Positions 10,579 through 21,436 of a DNA stretch of 64,000 bases are shown here, piece by piece. Made by a program: the position numbers and the translations under genes. Source of the DNA: Euryodendron excelsum (taxonomy: Eukaryota; Streptophyta; Magnoliopsida; Ericales; Pentaphylacaceae). Positions within the stretch are counted from its first letter, which is position 1. Each line of letters starts with the position of its first letter. The DNA lies in NCBI GenBank assembly GCA_033060915.1, contig CM065393.1, forward strand, positions 1,872,501 to 1,936,500, given 5' to 3'. The notes under the pieces were generated by a model. It worked only from the letters and a program-made list of their open reading frames with translations, ran no database searches and was not told where the DNA came from.

Positions 10579-12771
10579 TTACATGGGCTTTGGGACCACG
10601 TTTGCCTCCTCCATGCTCCAACCTCCAACTTCTTCACTCGGTTGTGCGGAGCGAATTGATGCATCAGTCGCGGAGTGATTGGGATTGGCTATCACAGTGC
10701 AGTCGGGGATCCTTCCTTTTCCTTCTTCTTCTCCAATGGGGTCATTGAGGTTGTGCATGCCATCTTGGGATCCTTGATGGCCTTCCTTTGGCTAGATGGT
10801 TTTCTCTTGCTCAGGTTCTTGAGGCTTTGCAGCCAAGCTTTCCTCTATTACTTGGGATGCCTTTTCTTCTTTTTCTGCTTTTGCTTTGTCAATTTCAGCA
10901 AACAGGCTGTCCAAATCACCTTTATTGAACTCAAACGGTGGGTTCGGCAATTTTGGCTCATAGATGCCCTAGCGCATATCCTCATAATCGAAGAGTTTCT
11001 CCTTCAAACGGGCCTTAGCTTTAGCATATCTAGGGTGTAGGAATTCTTCTCCCCAGCCATCCACTGGTTCAGTATCATTGGGAATGTTTGCAATGGGTTC
11101 ATCTACGGGCTAGTCAAAAGGGTCTTGCTCTCCACTTGTATTGTAAAGATAGATAGGGCATGGTGGTACTTCTTCCTCCCAATCACTTTCAGTGTTTGAC
11201 TCACCCTCGAAGTACTCTGCAATTATGATGCCATTTGGGTCCGCCTCCTCTTCGGTGATGATGTTGACAGCATGGTCTGGTAAGGGATTTTCCGTGGCAT
11301 TAGGAGTGGGGGCCGGCTTTGTTTCTTGGGTGTTGATGACCTTGTTGTCAATGAGGTCTTAGATTTTATGCTTCAAAGAGAAACAAGATTCTGTGTCATG
11401 TCCCTGCCACCCAGAATGGTACTCATAGGTAAGGGTAGGGTTGAAAGTTGGCGGCAACGGGCTTGGCAATGGCCGCGGGGGAATAAGGTTTATGTGCTTG
11501 GCCTTGAGGAGCTCATGATAGGCCTCTGTCTGGGTGCATGCCAAACGTGTGAATTCTCAGTTCCGTCGGTTGTTTTTGTTGGGGTTGAGGTATGTTCGGC
11601 CTATAATAGGTCTAGTTGTGGGTGTTTGGGTATTTGCAATGGTGATGTTGATGATGGGGGTAGGCGATGATGGTCGAGCTTGGTATTGGGGGTAGTATGG
11701 TTGCTGTTGTGTACGCAAGATGGCAGATACCTCTCCTTCTTTCTTGCCAGCACCCCGAGTGGTTGCTACCTTCTTGGCCGCATTTGTAAATCTCTCACTT
11801 GTCTTAGCATAGGGGTCTATAATTCTGCCAGTTTTCAATCCATTCTCGATCATTTCCCCTTGCATTATCAACTTAGAAAAACTCTATTCGATACTCAGAC
11901 ACAGACGTTCATAGTACAATCCTTGGAAGGTGTTCACGAATAGCTGCACATACTCTTTTTCCAGCAGTGGGGGGTTGACTTGAGTGGCCGCCTCCCTCCA
12001 TCTTAGAGCTTAATTCTTGAAGCTCTCTTTCTCTCCTCAAGTCATCATCATTAGGGCACATCGGTCCATGGTTAGATCGCTGTTGTGGCGGTATTGGGAT
12101 CGGAAGGCTGAGACCAATTCATTCCAGCTTGTAATCTTCCTCAAATCTAAACGGGTGAACCATTGTAGTGCGGGCCCGATCAAGCTATGTTGGAACAATT
12201 GTATCAAGAGTTTGGGGTCGTTCCCATGACCACTTAGTGCCCCAGGGTACAACCTCAGGTGAGCAACTTGATCTCCACTTCCATTATACTTTTGGAAATT
12301 GGGCATCTTGAATTTGGGTGGCCTTGGGTGGTCAGGGAAGAAGCAGAGTTCATCATAGGATGTCCCACCGAAGGTGTCATGACCTTGTATCTTAAGATCG
12401 AGAGCGTTTGGGTCTTCCTTCTTTGATGTGGCAATTAGCAAGATGGTTTCGGGGTTGTCCTCTTCTCCTTTCTCGAGGTGTACTGCTTTGGGGACCTCCT
12501 TGCTCTTCATTGCACCATCAGTTCACAGGACGACCCTTGGTGGGATTCCTTCAGTTTCCTTGGAGTGGGATGCTGAGGTTGATGGATTCATGACAGGTTC
12601 TTTGAAGGCCATTAGTTGCATTAGCTTGAACATCTCGTCTATCTTCGCCTTCATGTCATTCACCTCTTCGCGTGTCACTAAATTATTCTGTTGATCGAGA
12701 GTGTTGCCTTCGCTTGACATTTGTGCTGTTCTTTGTCGGGTAAGGACCGGCATTCGGAGTACGAGGGTCAC
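10579..12771 (-). pseudogene. gag: Tat-lineage gag polyprotein, nine in-frame stops
   Basis: Read on the minus strand from ATG at 12771 to TAA at 10581-10579, this is one frame of 730 codons with no frameshift. Internal stops begin at 12525, 12039, 12012, 11886, 11559, 11361, 11112, 10971 and 10794. Most or all fit CAA, CAG or CGA changed to stop. The capsid-type gag domain lies near codons 150-330, with blocks such as KFKMPNFQKYNGSGDQVAHL and PPLLEKEYVQLFVNTFQG. A zinc-knuckle-like region near codon 455 reads YHSGWQGHDTESC, then an LKHKI-stop-DLID block; the usual first Cys is not there. A Lys/Glu-rich tail follows. Gag packages element RNA into virus-like particles. No protease follows it, which is unusual, since gag and pro-pol are normally contiguous. 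Confidence 0.88.
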
Positions 12772-13540
12772 TCGTGCTCCTCTCTTCCTTTTTCTTGGAG
12801 CAATGGTGACCTAAAATGCAAGCAGTCTCACCAAAAACTATTACTAGTCTTTTGATGAGATGAAGGAGAGAATAGAAAATAAAGAAAAACAAAACAAAAA
12901 GATTATATGTTAGGTTCTTGATTTGGAAAGATTTTATGCAATGCATGGCCTAAGGGTGCCCCTTCCTTTTGGGGGAAACTAAACATGATGCTTTGGCTCA
13001 TGTCTGGAGATAGAGGATTGCCCTTGCATGCAATACTATACCTGCATCTGTTTGGTCATCCATTCATACACTCATTCATTCGTTTGTCAACAAGAATAAT
13101 TTTATTAAGATAAATTCTTTTTGGTACATAGAATTTCTCAAAAATACATCGAAATGGGGAGGGGGGACATTTTCCTTGGGACTTCCACCTATTCTATATT
13201 TACATCATGGGATCCTAAGCTATTCTTGAGTCTTCGGATTCGCCTATTTGAACGGGAGTTGGTAAAAGACCTTGATTTGAATTGCCCCTTCGTCTTTTTG
13301 GCAGCCCTATCTCCATGAGTAGGGAGGGATTAAGTCCCCTCCTTATGAGATGACTTTGATGAGTGCCATGAATCCTTAGGTTCTCTTGGTACCTTTAGGA
13401 GTTTTAGGGTTGGCTTGATTTGAGCGAGAAGGTCATCGGACCTTTCTCTTGGGGTTGATTAGATGCATGAAAATGCATTGACTCGAGTTATTTTGGAAAC
13501 TCTTGTCTCGACATGAATTCCAATGCATGAACTAAGTCCT
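12772..13540. other. Tat copy A leader upstream of gag
   Basis: Non-coding sequence on the 5' side of gag. It aligns with 45520-46140 of the complete copy (TATGCAATGCATG near 12935 and 45531; TGATTAGATGCATG near 13447). The match stops near 13540, about 800 bases short of where the primer site should be. Confidence 0.65.
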
Positions 13541-13639
13541 CAGAACAGTAAGTCCACCCTTCTAAGAACATCTTAGAGATGATCCGACATGATTAGGTGC
13601 CTTCTAGTTAGTTTCAGGCTAATTCCGAGACTTTCTGCT

Positions 13640-16600
13640 TAAGATGACCATTTTGCCCTTAGCATTCGAATGCCCCGGGGACCACATCGGCTTTGGGTAT
13701 AAAACCAGTAACCTCCCGAGAATGCTTCTTATAGTATTCTCAACCTTCCATTATCTTTTCGGATCATTTTGAGTCAATTTCGGTAAACCCGGTGCAAAAT
13801 GACAGTTTTGCCCCTAGTGGGCCAGTCGCCTTTTCCGACCACACGGGCCCTAGGTATCAAACCGGTAGCCTTTGGGAACATTCTAAATAATATTTCCAAA
13901 TCTCGAGTCTTTTTTCGGGACATTCTGAGTCTGTCCTAGCAGCTTTCCGGCTCGGTTGACCATTCTGCCCTAATGGCCTGTCAACTCTTCTGACAAATCT
14001 TGTCAATCTTTTTCAAGACCATTAACCCCTAGGACCCTATTCTAAGGGTTCCTGTCCCTTTTCGGCTTTTTAGGCCATTCTCGGTCCCTTAAATCCTTCT
14101 CAGACCTTTTGAAGTCACTCCTAGTGAAGCCAGGCTAAAAATTGCATGTTAGTCATTAGTACAGGCGCCTAAATCTTCTGAAGATACGTTGCTTACCGAC
14201 CTTAAAACTTACCTAAATGGCGCCGGCACCAAGCCAATATTTGGCTTGGAGTGGAGCCAAAAGAGTTTTTGGCCTAGCGCCACTACAACAAGCGCTAGGT
14301 CAATCCTCTGTCTATAAATACAGAGTCTTTTCCAGCGTGAAAGAGGTCTACAAACTCAGTCTAAAAACCCTACTCTTCAATACACAGAGCTCATAGTCTC
14401 CTTAGTCTTTAGGTTTTCTAAACCCTAGCCCCCACACATAAACCCTAGCTCTCATTTATTTCTATACACTCATACACACTCTCATATACTCATACACTAG
14501 CCTCCAAAGCCTCTATTGAAGATTTGAAGTGCTGCAACTCGAAGCTCTCGAAGATCAAGACAAGCTCTCGAAAATTAAGACGAACACTGAAGTGAAGACC
14601 GAAGCAAAGCAAGAAAAACAAAGCGCATAAAGCGAAGCAAAATAAAGAAGATACAAGGTAGGCTCTCTATTTAAGTTTACGCATCTTCCCTCTCTCTCTC
14701 TTCTCTATTTGAACCCACTTGGGTTTTCTTCTATTTTAATCCCCCATCTTCTTCCCCCCCTTTCTTGTATGCTTGAAATAAGGGACTTCCCGGTCCATGT
14801 GTTGGATTAGGTTATTGGAGGTCACCGTGTCGGGGGCTTTCTTTTAGTCTAACCGGAGACCACGTAGATTCGGCCTCCTTGATTATGTGGTGAAGCCTTT
14901 AACCTTGGATGTTCACGACCCCAACTTGCATTGTGCACATCATGATATTGCATTCTTCTAAAATTCGTTTTTAAACTTGTTTTCAAAAGCTTGCATCAAA
15001 ATTGTTTTCAAAACTTGTGTTAAAATCTTCTTTTTCAAAACTTGTTTTCAAAATCACAATCCTAAGGTGATTCTAGTATTTCCATGACTAGGATTGCTTT
15101 AGGAAAGTGTTATATTTAAAGTGACCAATGTGGTCCATATTTTTAAATCTTTGTTGTTTTCAAAACTATTATCTTAAAGTGGTTCTAGCCTTCTTATGGT
15201 TAGAATCACTTTAGGAAAGTGAGGTATTTTTATAGACTTTCCAAAAACTTTTTTTCAAAAAATCTCTTTCTAAAAAACCTTTTTTCCAACATACTTTCTA
15301 AAAACTCTCTCCAATCTCCTTCTCAAAATTCCTTTCCAAAATTGTTTTCAAAAACTCCCTTCAAAAATCTATTTTCCAAAACTCTTTTCAAAATTCGCTT
15401 CCCAAGAACTCCTTTTTAAGATCTTGTTCCAAAACCTCTCTTTCCAAAAACTCTCTTAAAGCTTTACTTTTCAAAATCCCTTTCAAAAAACTTTCTTTTC
15501 AAAATTCACTTTCTAAAAACTCCTCTTTAGGATTTCCTTCCAAAAATTTCCTTTTCTGAAAGCTCATTTTTTAAAAACTCCTCTTTAGGATTTCCTTCCA
15601 AAAATCTCATTTTCTAAAAGCTCACTTTCCAAAATCTCTTTTCTTAGAGCCCAAGTCAAGTCTTAGAACCCACGATTAGGAAACCCTAATTTTTCTTCCC
15701 ATAAATATGATTTTTAATCTTTGCCTTAAAACCTAAGTTTTCAAAATCTCCCTTTTACATAAAAAATCATAAGTTTCCAAAAACCTCTTTTCTACATCAA
15801 AACTATAGTCTTCCAAATCTAGGGTTTCTAAAACTTCCCCTTCCAAATCTATAACAAATCCAATTTCCCATTGAGGAAACTAGATCCAATCCTCCATTTT
15901 TGGAAAGAAAATCAAAACACCTCTTTTACAAACTAAATCCAATCTCTTGTTTTAGGAAATACGAATCTTAATCCTTCCAACTCCGAGCCTTTCCTAATTC
16001 ACTCATTCCTAATCTCTTACTTTCTTAAATCTTACATTTCTAAAACTTGAACGTTTAAATTTTTCCTTAAACTTTAAACTTCTAAATCTTTCCTAGTCTC
16101 GACCTTTCCAAATCCTAAATTTTCTAAATTTTAAACTTCCCTAAACTTCAAATCTTTCCGAATCTAAAACTTTCTAAAATCAAAACTTCCTTATTTTCAA
16201 ATCTTTCCAAGTCTAAAACATTCCAATTTCAAAATCTTTCCTAATTCAAAACTTTCTAATTTCAAAACATTTCCTATCTTAAACTTTCCTAAAACGGAAC
16301 TTTCCGAAAATAAAACTTTTCTAAAACGGAACTTTTCTATTTTGAAACTTTTCTAATTCGAATCTTTCCTAAATTCAATTTTTCCTAATTCCAACTTCCT
16401 TAATCTTCCGAGTCCAACAATCGAGTCAAATCTTTCTTAAAGTTCAAATATTTCATCCAAGTTCTATCTTTCCAAATCAAAGTCTAAACCTTTCAATTCC
16501 AAATTTCAAATTCCAATATTCTATTTTAAGTTCAAATCAAATCCTTTTTCTAATCAAAATCTCTTTCTTCCAATCATATCTTCTATTTACAATCAGACTC

Positions 16601-17442
16601 TTGTCCGAACTACGATTGACTTGATTCCTCAAAAAAGATACGTAGGCAACCTTCATGAGTGTGGTCACAACCTTTTTCAAGCTTCTATTTCCACAATCTT
16701 TTTTAAACTTCCAATTCCAAATTTCTATTTCCAAATCTTTATTTTCAATCTTCAAATCTTTCCTTCAAAATCAAAACTATCTTTTCAAATCTCTTTTCAA
16801 TTTCAATTTCAAATCTGTCTTTTCAAATCTCTTTTAAATAAAGTTAATTTATTTCCAAATCTATTTCCTAATCTATTTTCCAACTCTCTTTTCTTGCACT
16901 TGCACATCATGCATCATGTTTTTTCAAAAATTTTTTTCTAAAGTGGATAGGATTGGACATTTGTTAGTTGAAGACTCTCATAGGTGAATCTAGGGTAAAT
17001 AGACATGTAGGTACCGCAAGGGTGGGGTAGGGTGATGGCTTAGTGTGTCTTCTCTACACGTAACTAACCTCCAAACCTAGGATCACTGTTTTCGAAAGAC
17101 CAAAATAGAGTTATTTTTCTAAAAATGGCTTAAATATTTTTTGAAGGTCACTAAATAACCTGTTTTCCTAAAAACCCCCTCTTGAGGAAGTATTTTCAAA
17201 ATTGTTTTCAAAAATCCTAGGTGTAGTCTTTCGATTGTGCTTAGTTTTTAGGTGACCTAACTCACCTTAATCAAGTTAGGTGGCGACTCTGAATTGTTTT
17301 TCAAAAGCCCTTTATTCAAATTAATTTTTAATTCAAACCTAGTCGTACTCATTGTTCTAGGAGGATGAGTTCTAACGAAAGAGTATAGTATTATTCTCGC
17401 TTGTGTGTGTATTCCTCAAGTGCAAAAAATCTGGGCGTGACA
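13640..17442 (+). repeat. Related Tat-type LTR, plus orientation, 5'-truncated
   Basis: Reverse-complement homologue of the LTRs at 36482 and 46955. It ends GGGCGTGACA at 17442, matching the RC of their TGTCACGCCC end, and contains GTGACCTAACTCACCTTAAT near 17261. On alignment the first ~900 bases of the LTR are absent. No primer site follows 17442, so it looks like a 3' or solo LTR, not the 5' LTR of copy A. Most of 14960-16900 is degenerate 'tttcaaaa' low-complexity sequence, as in the other LTRs. Confidence 0.75.
14313..14320 (+). promoter_or_regulatory. LTR TATA box
   Basis: TATAAATA in CTGTCTATAAATACAGAG, followed by a C/T/A-rich leader. It corresponds to the TATA motif in the complete copy's 5' LTR (minus strand, 50486-50493), which supports a conserved LTR core promoter. 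Confidence 0.6.
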
Positions 17443-17540
17443 ACAACGTCCTTCTATTCTTTTGAAAGTAGTAGTGAATCTTTAGATTTAATTTGTTTAT
17501 GACTTGATATTTGTTCAAACTAGATGAGGTAAAAGTACTT

Positions 17541-17858
17541 TATAACTTTCATTGATGATTGCACTATGTATTATTATGTGTATCTGTGAAGGAGCAAAGA
17601 TGAAGGTTTAAAAATGTTTATATTACAAAATGACGTTTAGAAATAGCTTAGTAAGAAGACTAATGTATTGAGAAGTGATAGAGGTGGTGAATATGAAGAG
17701 CCATTTGCTTAGTTATGTTCTATACATAGTATTATTCACCAAACTACCGCACCTTATTCATTATAGCAAAATGGGATTGCTAAATGCAAGAGTCTAACTC
17801 TTAAGGAGATGTTGAATGCTATATTGATAAGTTTTGGATTATCCCAAAATCTTTGGAG
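17541..17858 (+). pseudogene. Ty1/copia integrase core fragment
   Basis: In-frame blocks with several stops read FITFIDDCTMYYYVYL, VLRSDRGGEYEEPFA, SIIHQTTAPYS and LKEMLNAILISFGLSQNLW, typical of copia integrase. The two Asp residues of the DDE triad are present (FIDD and SDRGG). The Glu position reads Lys (NGIAKCKS, where the family has NG-x-AE). The fragment stops abruptly at 17858, where Athila-like sequence begins. Nothing else of this element is visible. Confidence 0.8.
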
Positions 17859-18160
17859 ATGTGGTCGAACTCCGACAAGGCCCGACTATCTCAGAACAGC
17901 TCAAAACCTCTCAAAACTCGACAACTCAACTCGTTTGAACGAGTTTGAAATGAGTTTGAATGCTCTATTTATAGATTTTCAAAACCATCAGATGGCCCTT
18001 AGTAACCGTTCGAATGGGAACGCGCGTCTGATGTTTATCATTAATGCGCTGAAGTGTGCGCGTTTGAACGCGTGTCTAGAGGAAGGACAAACAAAGCCGA
18101 TGAAAACAAACTAAAGGAAGGAGGAAGAAAAACGGGGACGTCAAAAGACACCTCCCCCCG

Positions 18161-18181
18161 CCCCCCCCCCCCCCCCCCCCC
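18161..18181. repeat. C21 homopolymer (G-run on minus strand)
   Basis: A run of 21 C flanked by CCTCCCCCCG and CGGGGGG. On the element's coding strand it is a G-run placed just after the protease tail, where the plus-strand relative has a 46-base G-run (63836-63881). Confidence 0.9.
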
Positions 18182-18318
18182 GGGGGGAAAAAAAAACTAG
18201 GGAAGAACTAAAAATCTTAAAACTAACAAATAACGTAAACTGCCTTACTAATATACATTAACTGATAAAAAGATCAACTAGAAGGTCACCCTATGCCACC
18301 CCAATGCACGACCCTTAA

Positions 18319-19171
18319 TTAGAACATCCCTTTCATCAACACTAACAATTGTGATGCGTTCACCAAAAAACCATATGCAAATTTAGAATTTTCATTAACA
18401 TGAAGCTCATAAAGACCAGTAGAAAACATGTGGAATGAAATAAGAAAATTCGAGAATTCAAACGGATCATGCACAAGTGTGTGGACCATATTCATTCCAT
18501 AGATCTCATCATCACTAGACCTTACTCCCAATGCTTTACCAGTGTTGAAGATATTCAACTCCTAAGTCATATTATCAAAGAAAAGCTTCATATCACCAAT
18601 CCTATAATTGATTAAAGTATTAAAAGTAGAAAGGAACAGACGACCTAAAATGACTGGAACTATAGAGCTTGCATTCTCGATGGGAGGTGCATCTAGGATA
18701 AAAAAAAAATCAACCAAAAAATAAAATTTGTCCACTTAGACCAACTCATCCTCCACTAGGGGAACAAAATCAATCGAAAAATAAAATTTTTCTATATGGA
18801 CCAACACATCCTCCACTATTGCCCTAGGTATTCGAAGAGATTGATTGGCGAGCCAAAGCGTAATGCTAGACCAAGACCTAACTGTTCATACATGGCATGC
18901 GGGAGTAGATTTACACTAGCCACTAGATCAAGCAAAACTTATCCAATTTTATGCTTCCCAATAGTATAAGACATGGTAGAACTTCCTTTTGCACATGAAG
19001 CTTGCGCTTGATTGTACACAGTTGTTTTAAAAACTTGGCATATGTAAGATTCTCGATTGCATCAAACAGAGGGATATTTACTTTCACCTGTTTAAACAGC
19101 TCATAGATTTCAAAATTTAAAAGCTTGTCTTTAGATTGAAGTAATCTATGAGGGAATGGAGTATATTTCAT
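18319..19171 (-). pseudogene. Athila-type aspartic protease region, decayed
   Basis: Minus-strand blocks match the plus copy at 62830-63745. They include PFPHRLLQSKDKLLNFEIYE and VKVNIPLFDAI upstream, then an active-site region reading LLDLVASVNLLP in place of the family's D-L-G-A-S (Gly to Val). Next come ELNIFNTGKALGVRSSDDEI and a tail ending NASQLLVLMKGMF at 18319. A ~60-base internal tandem duplication lies near 18712-18830, and several stops interrupt the protease fold. The enzyme would cleave the Gag polyprotein in the particle. It is inactive as written. Confidence 0.75.
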
Positions 19172-19559
19172 AGCATTAATGCCTTCATCTTTAGATGCAT
19201 TAAAAGGCTCTAAGGGCGGCGTAACTTTTACTCAAAATTTCTCATTCTCATCTTTCACTATCTCGCCCTCATTCTCAAACTCCTTTCCCCTCATCACTAA
19301 CCCTATGGAGTTCCTTTTTAGGTGGAATGGTTTTATCAATGACTGTTCCACTCCTAAGGGTTGTGGTTGCATGAACTTGCTTATGACTAGACTAAGGATC
19401 ATTTCTTGGTTCAGTGATAGGTATTTGCCTAGTCGGGTTAGGTTGGGGTTGGCATGAAAATCTCCCCGGTACTTGTTATGTCAAAGCTTATGTCAAGGTA
19501 GACATTTGCTTTTGTATGTCCTCCAACAACCTTATGTGTTGGTCAAGTACCTTCTCTTA

Positions 19560-21009
19560 CTTGTCCACCCTATTAATAACCCCTCTCACATCATTGGTTA
19601 ATTGGTTGACATTATTTTCCATAGTGTATCTATGAGGGGGTTGGTACTGTATAGGTTGGGGTTAGTAAGGCACAAGTTTTGGGGCTTGGAAGGGTTGAGC
19701 TTGCGGGTGTGCTTGTGGTTGGGATTGGTAAGGTTGAGGGTTTTGAGGCCCTCCTTGGTACGGTTAAGGGTTTTGTGGACCCTCATTCCTCTAACCAAAG
19801 TTTGGATCGTGTCGCGACCCTGGGTTATATGTATTAGAGTAAGGGTTTGCCCTACTCCTTTGGTCATTAAAGCGCTTCCGGTATTAGGCAACCGCATTGG
19901 TTTAGCCATGCAAGGCCTCTTTTACTCCTGGTATGATTGGGCATGCTGCAGTGTCATACTCCATAGTATCACACACTATACAGGGTGAACTAGCCGACTC
20001 AACCTCAATGACATTAACCTTATTTATCTCTATGACCTCTACTTTACAGGAAAGTATTGTAAGTATAGCATTTAAATCTTCAACTTCCCCAAGTTAATAC
20101 TGCACCCCCAATGTGTGTAGTGGGCTTAGCTTTGGAATTTTGGGTCCCAGTTGTAGCCCTGTCTCTAGTATACGTTTCAGTAGAATTCTTATTACAGAAA
20201 GTCCTTGTGCACATTTACTCAAAAAATTATTACAATTGAGGGGTCAATAAAGAGTAGAAAGTATTAATAACATGCCATTCGGCAAACCCATGGTGCGGAC
20301 ATGACTATAACAAGTCTTAGAACCTCTCCTAACATTGGAAGAAGGTTTCACCTATCTTGGAGGCAAATTAAGAGATTTTCTGACGAATTGTCTCGGTTCT
20401 ATGTTCAGGAAAAAACTTTTACAACAATTCTCCTTGCAAAGTATGCCAAGAGTGTATAAACGTAGGCTTTAATGTGTTGAACCATATCTTGGCCTTGTCT
20501 TTTAGAGTGAATGGGAAAAGTTTTAAAAGTAAAGATTCTTAAGGACATGCGTTATCTTAAAAAATTGAGCATGCGTCCTCAAAAATTGCCTCGGAATTTA
20601 TACCATGGAAAGTAGGCAACAGTTGTAGCATACCTGGCTTAATATTGAGTGCGTTTTGATGTGCGAGAAATACTATACAAGATGTAAGGGCTTGTCTTGC
20701 GGGATTAAGATAATCCCGCATTGTTTTGTGGTTTTGGGCAGCTATGTCTCCTCAATTACTTGTTATATCAGGATCTACTCTGTTGGTATTGTCATTGGGG
20801 TTGCGACCCAGTAGAATTACCCCATCATTAATGTTGGCCATGGGAATAGGTTTGAGATCAACTATAAAAGGATATTGCAGTAAATCAGTCGGAGAAGTTC
20901 GAGTAGGTGATGGAGTAAGATAACTCGGAGGTAGATTACGTAAAAGGTCAATTCTGAGTAGACATTGATGAATGTCTCTAATGTAATGTGACATGCATAT
21001 GCAATGCAC
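19560..21009 (-). pseudogene. gag: Athila-type gag, decayed
   Basis: The ATG at 21009 opens an 84-codon block (with IPMANINDGVILLGRNPNDN) ending in a stop. Further homologous blocks follow with many stops and shifts: LTSCIVFLAHQNAL, FIHSWHTLQGELL, GETFFQC and SCPHHGF. They align with the plus-strand gag at 60965-61955 (IPTSCIVFPAHH, FIHSWHTLQGEF, GETFFQCWERFEELL). Gag would form the particle shell. Decay is heavier here than in the plus copy. Confidence 0.78.
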
Positions 21010-21413
21010 ACATAAGAGATTATCCGCGCCCCTGTAATATAAAAGTTCACAATCCCTTCCTTTCCTTCCAATCTCCTCAGAATATATACCATTGATTCAA
21101 TCAATTCAATTTAACCCAACTGAACCAGAAATTTCTATATATAAAGCAAGACCACCAATAAACACTTAGCACAGAATTCGAGTCACCTCTATAGTCCTCC
21201 TCCTAACTATTGCATGCCTAAACCCCTAAAAATAAAAAAACAAAACACAAAAGTCCTAAATCTAGCACGTACAAGGGATGGAACAAAGGTACTAGTTAGG
21301 CCCTAGCCGACGATTTCTCCACTGTTGTAGATGGTGATGAAATACTTTGCTTATTTTGCATTAACTGAGGCTTATGCTTTGGCAAGCCTCTTGTGGTCAA
21401 TATTGTGCAAAAT

Positions 21414-21431
21414 TTATTGACAACGACGTCA
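21414..21431 (-). other. Degenerate tRNA-Asp primer binding site
   Basis: The minus strand reads TGACGTCGTTGTCAATAA, five bases beyond the LTR end. The tRNA-Asp complement used by Athila elements is TGGCGCCGTTGCCGGGGA. Position and the CGTTG core agree, but about a third of bases differ. Confidence 0.6.
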
Positions 21432-21436
21432 AATTT

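Larger units (their letters stand above)
1..13540 (-). mobile_element. Tat-lineage LTR retrotransposon, copy A (3' LTR plus internal region, truncated)
   Basis: A Ty3/gypsy-type element read on the minus strand. It has a 3' LTR at 1-4135, cut by the window edge, with a polypurine tract beside it. The internal region holds a tandem array, an antisense PMD gene and a gag pseudogene. Bases up to about 13540 match the leader of the complete copy at 36482-52354. The 5' LTR and primer site are missing, because a related LTR in the opposite orientation begins near 13640. No protease, reverse transcriptase, RNase H or integrase was recognised in the 2 kb between gag and the PMD gene or elsewhere. The Tat assignment rests on the gag sequence. 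Non-autonomous status is inferred from the absent pol. Confidence 0.8.

Noticed and set aside
14640..16980. Possible gene-rich stretch with many short frames
   Set aside because: Low-complexity 'tttcaaaa' LTR sequence; frames lack consistent composition or homology.
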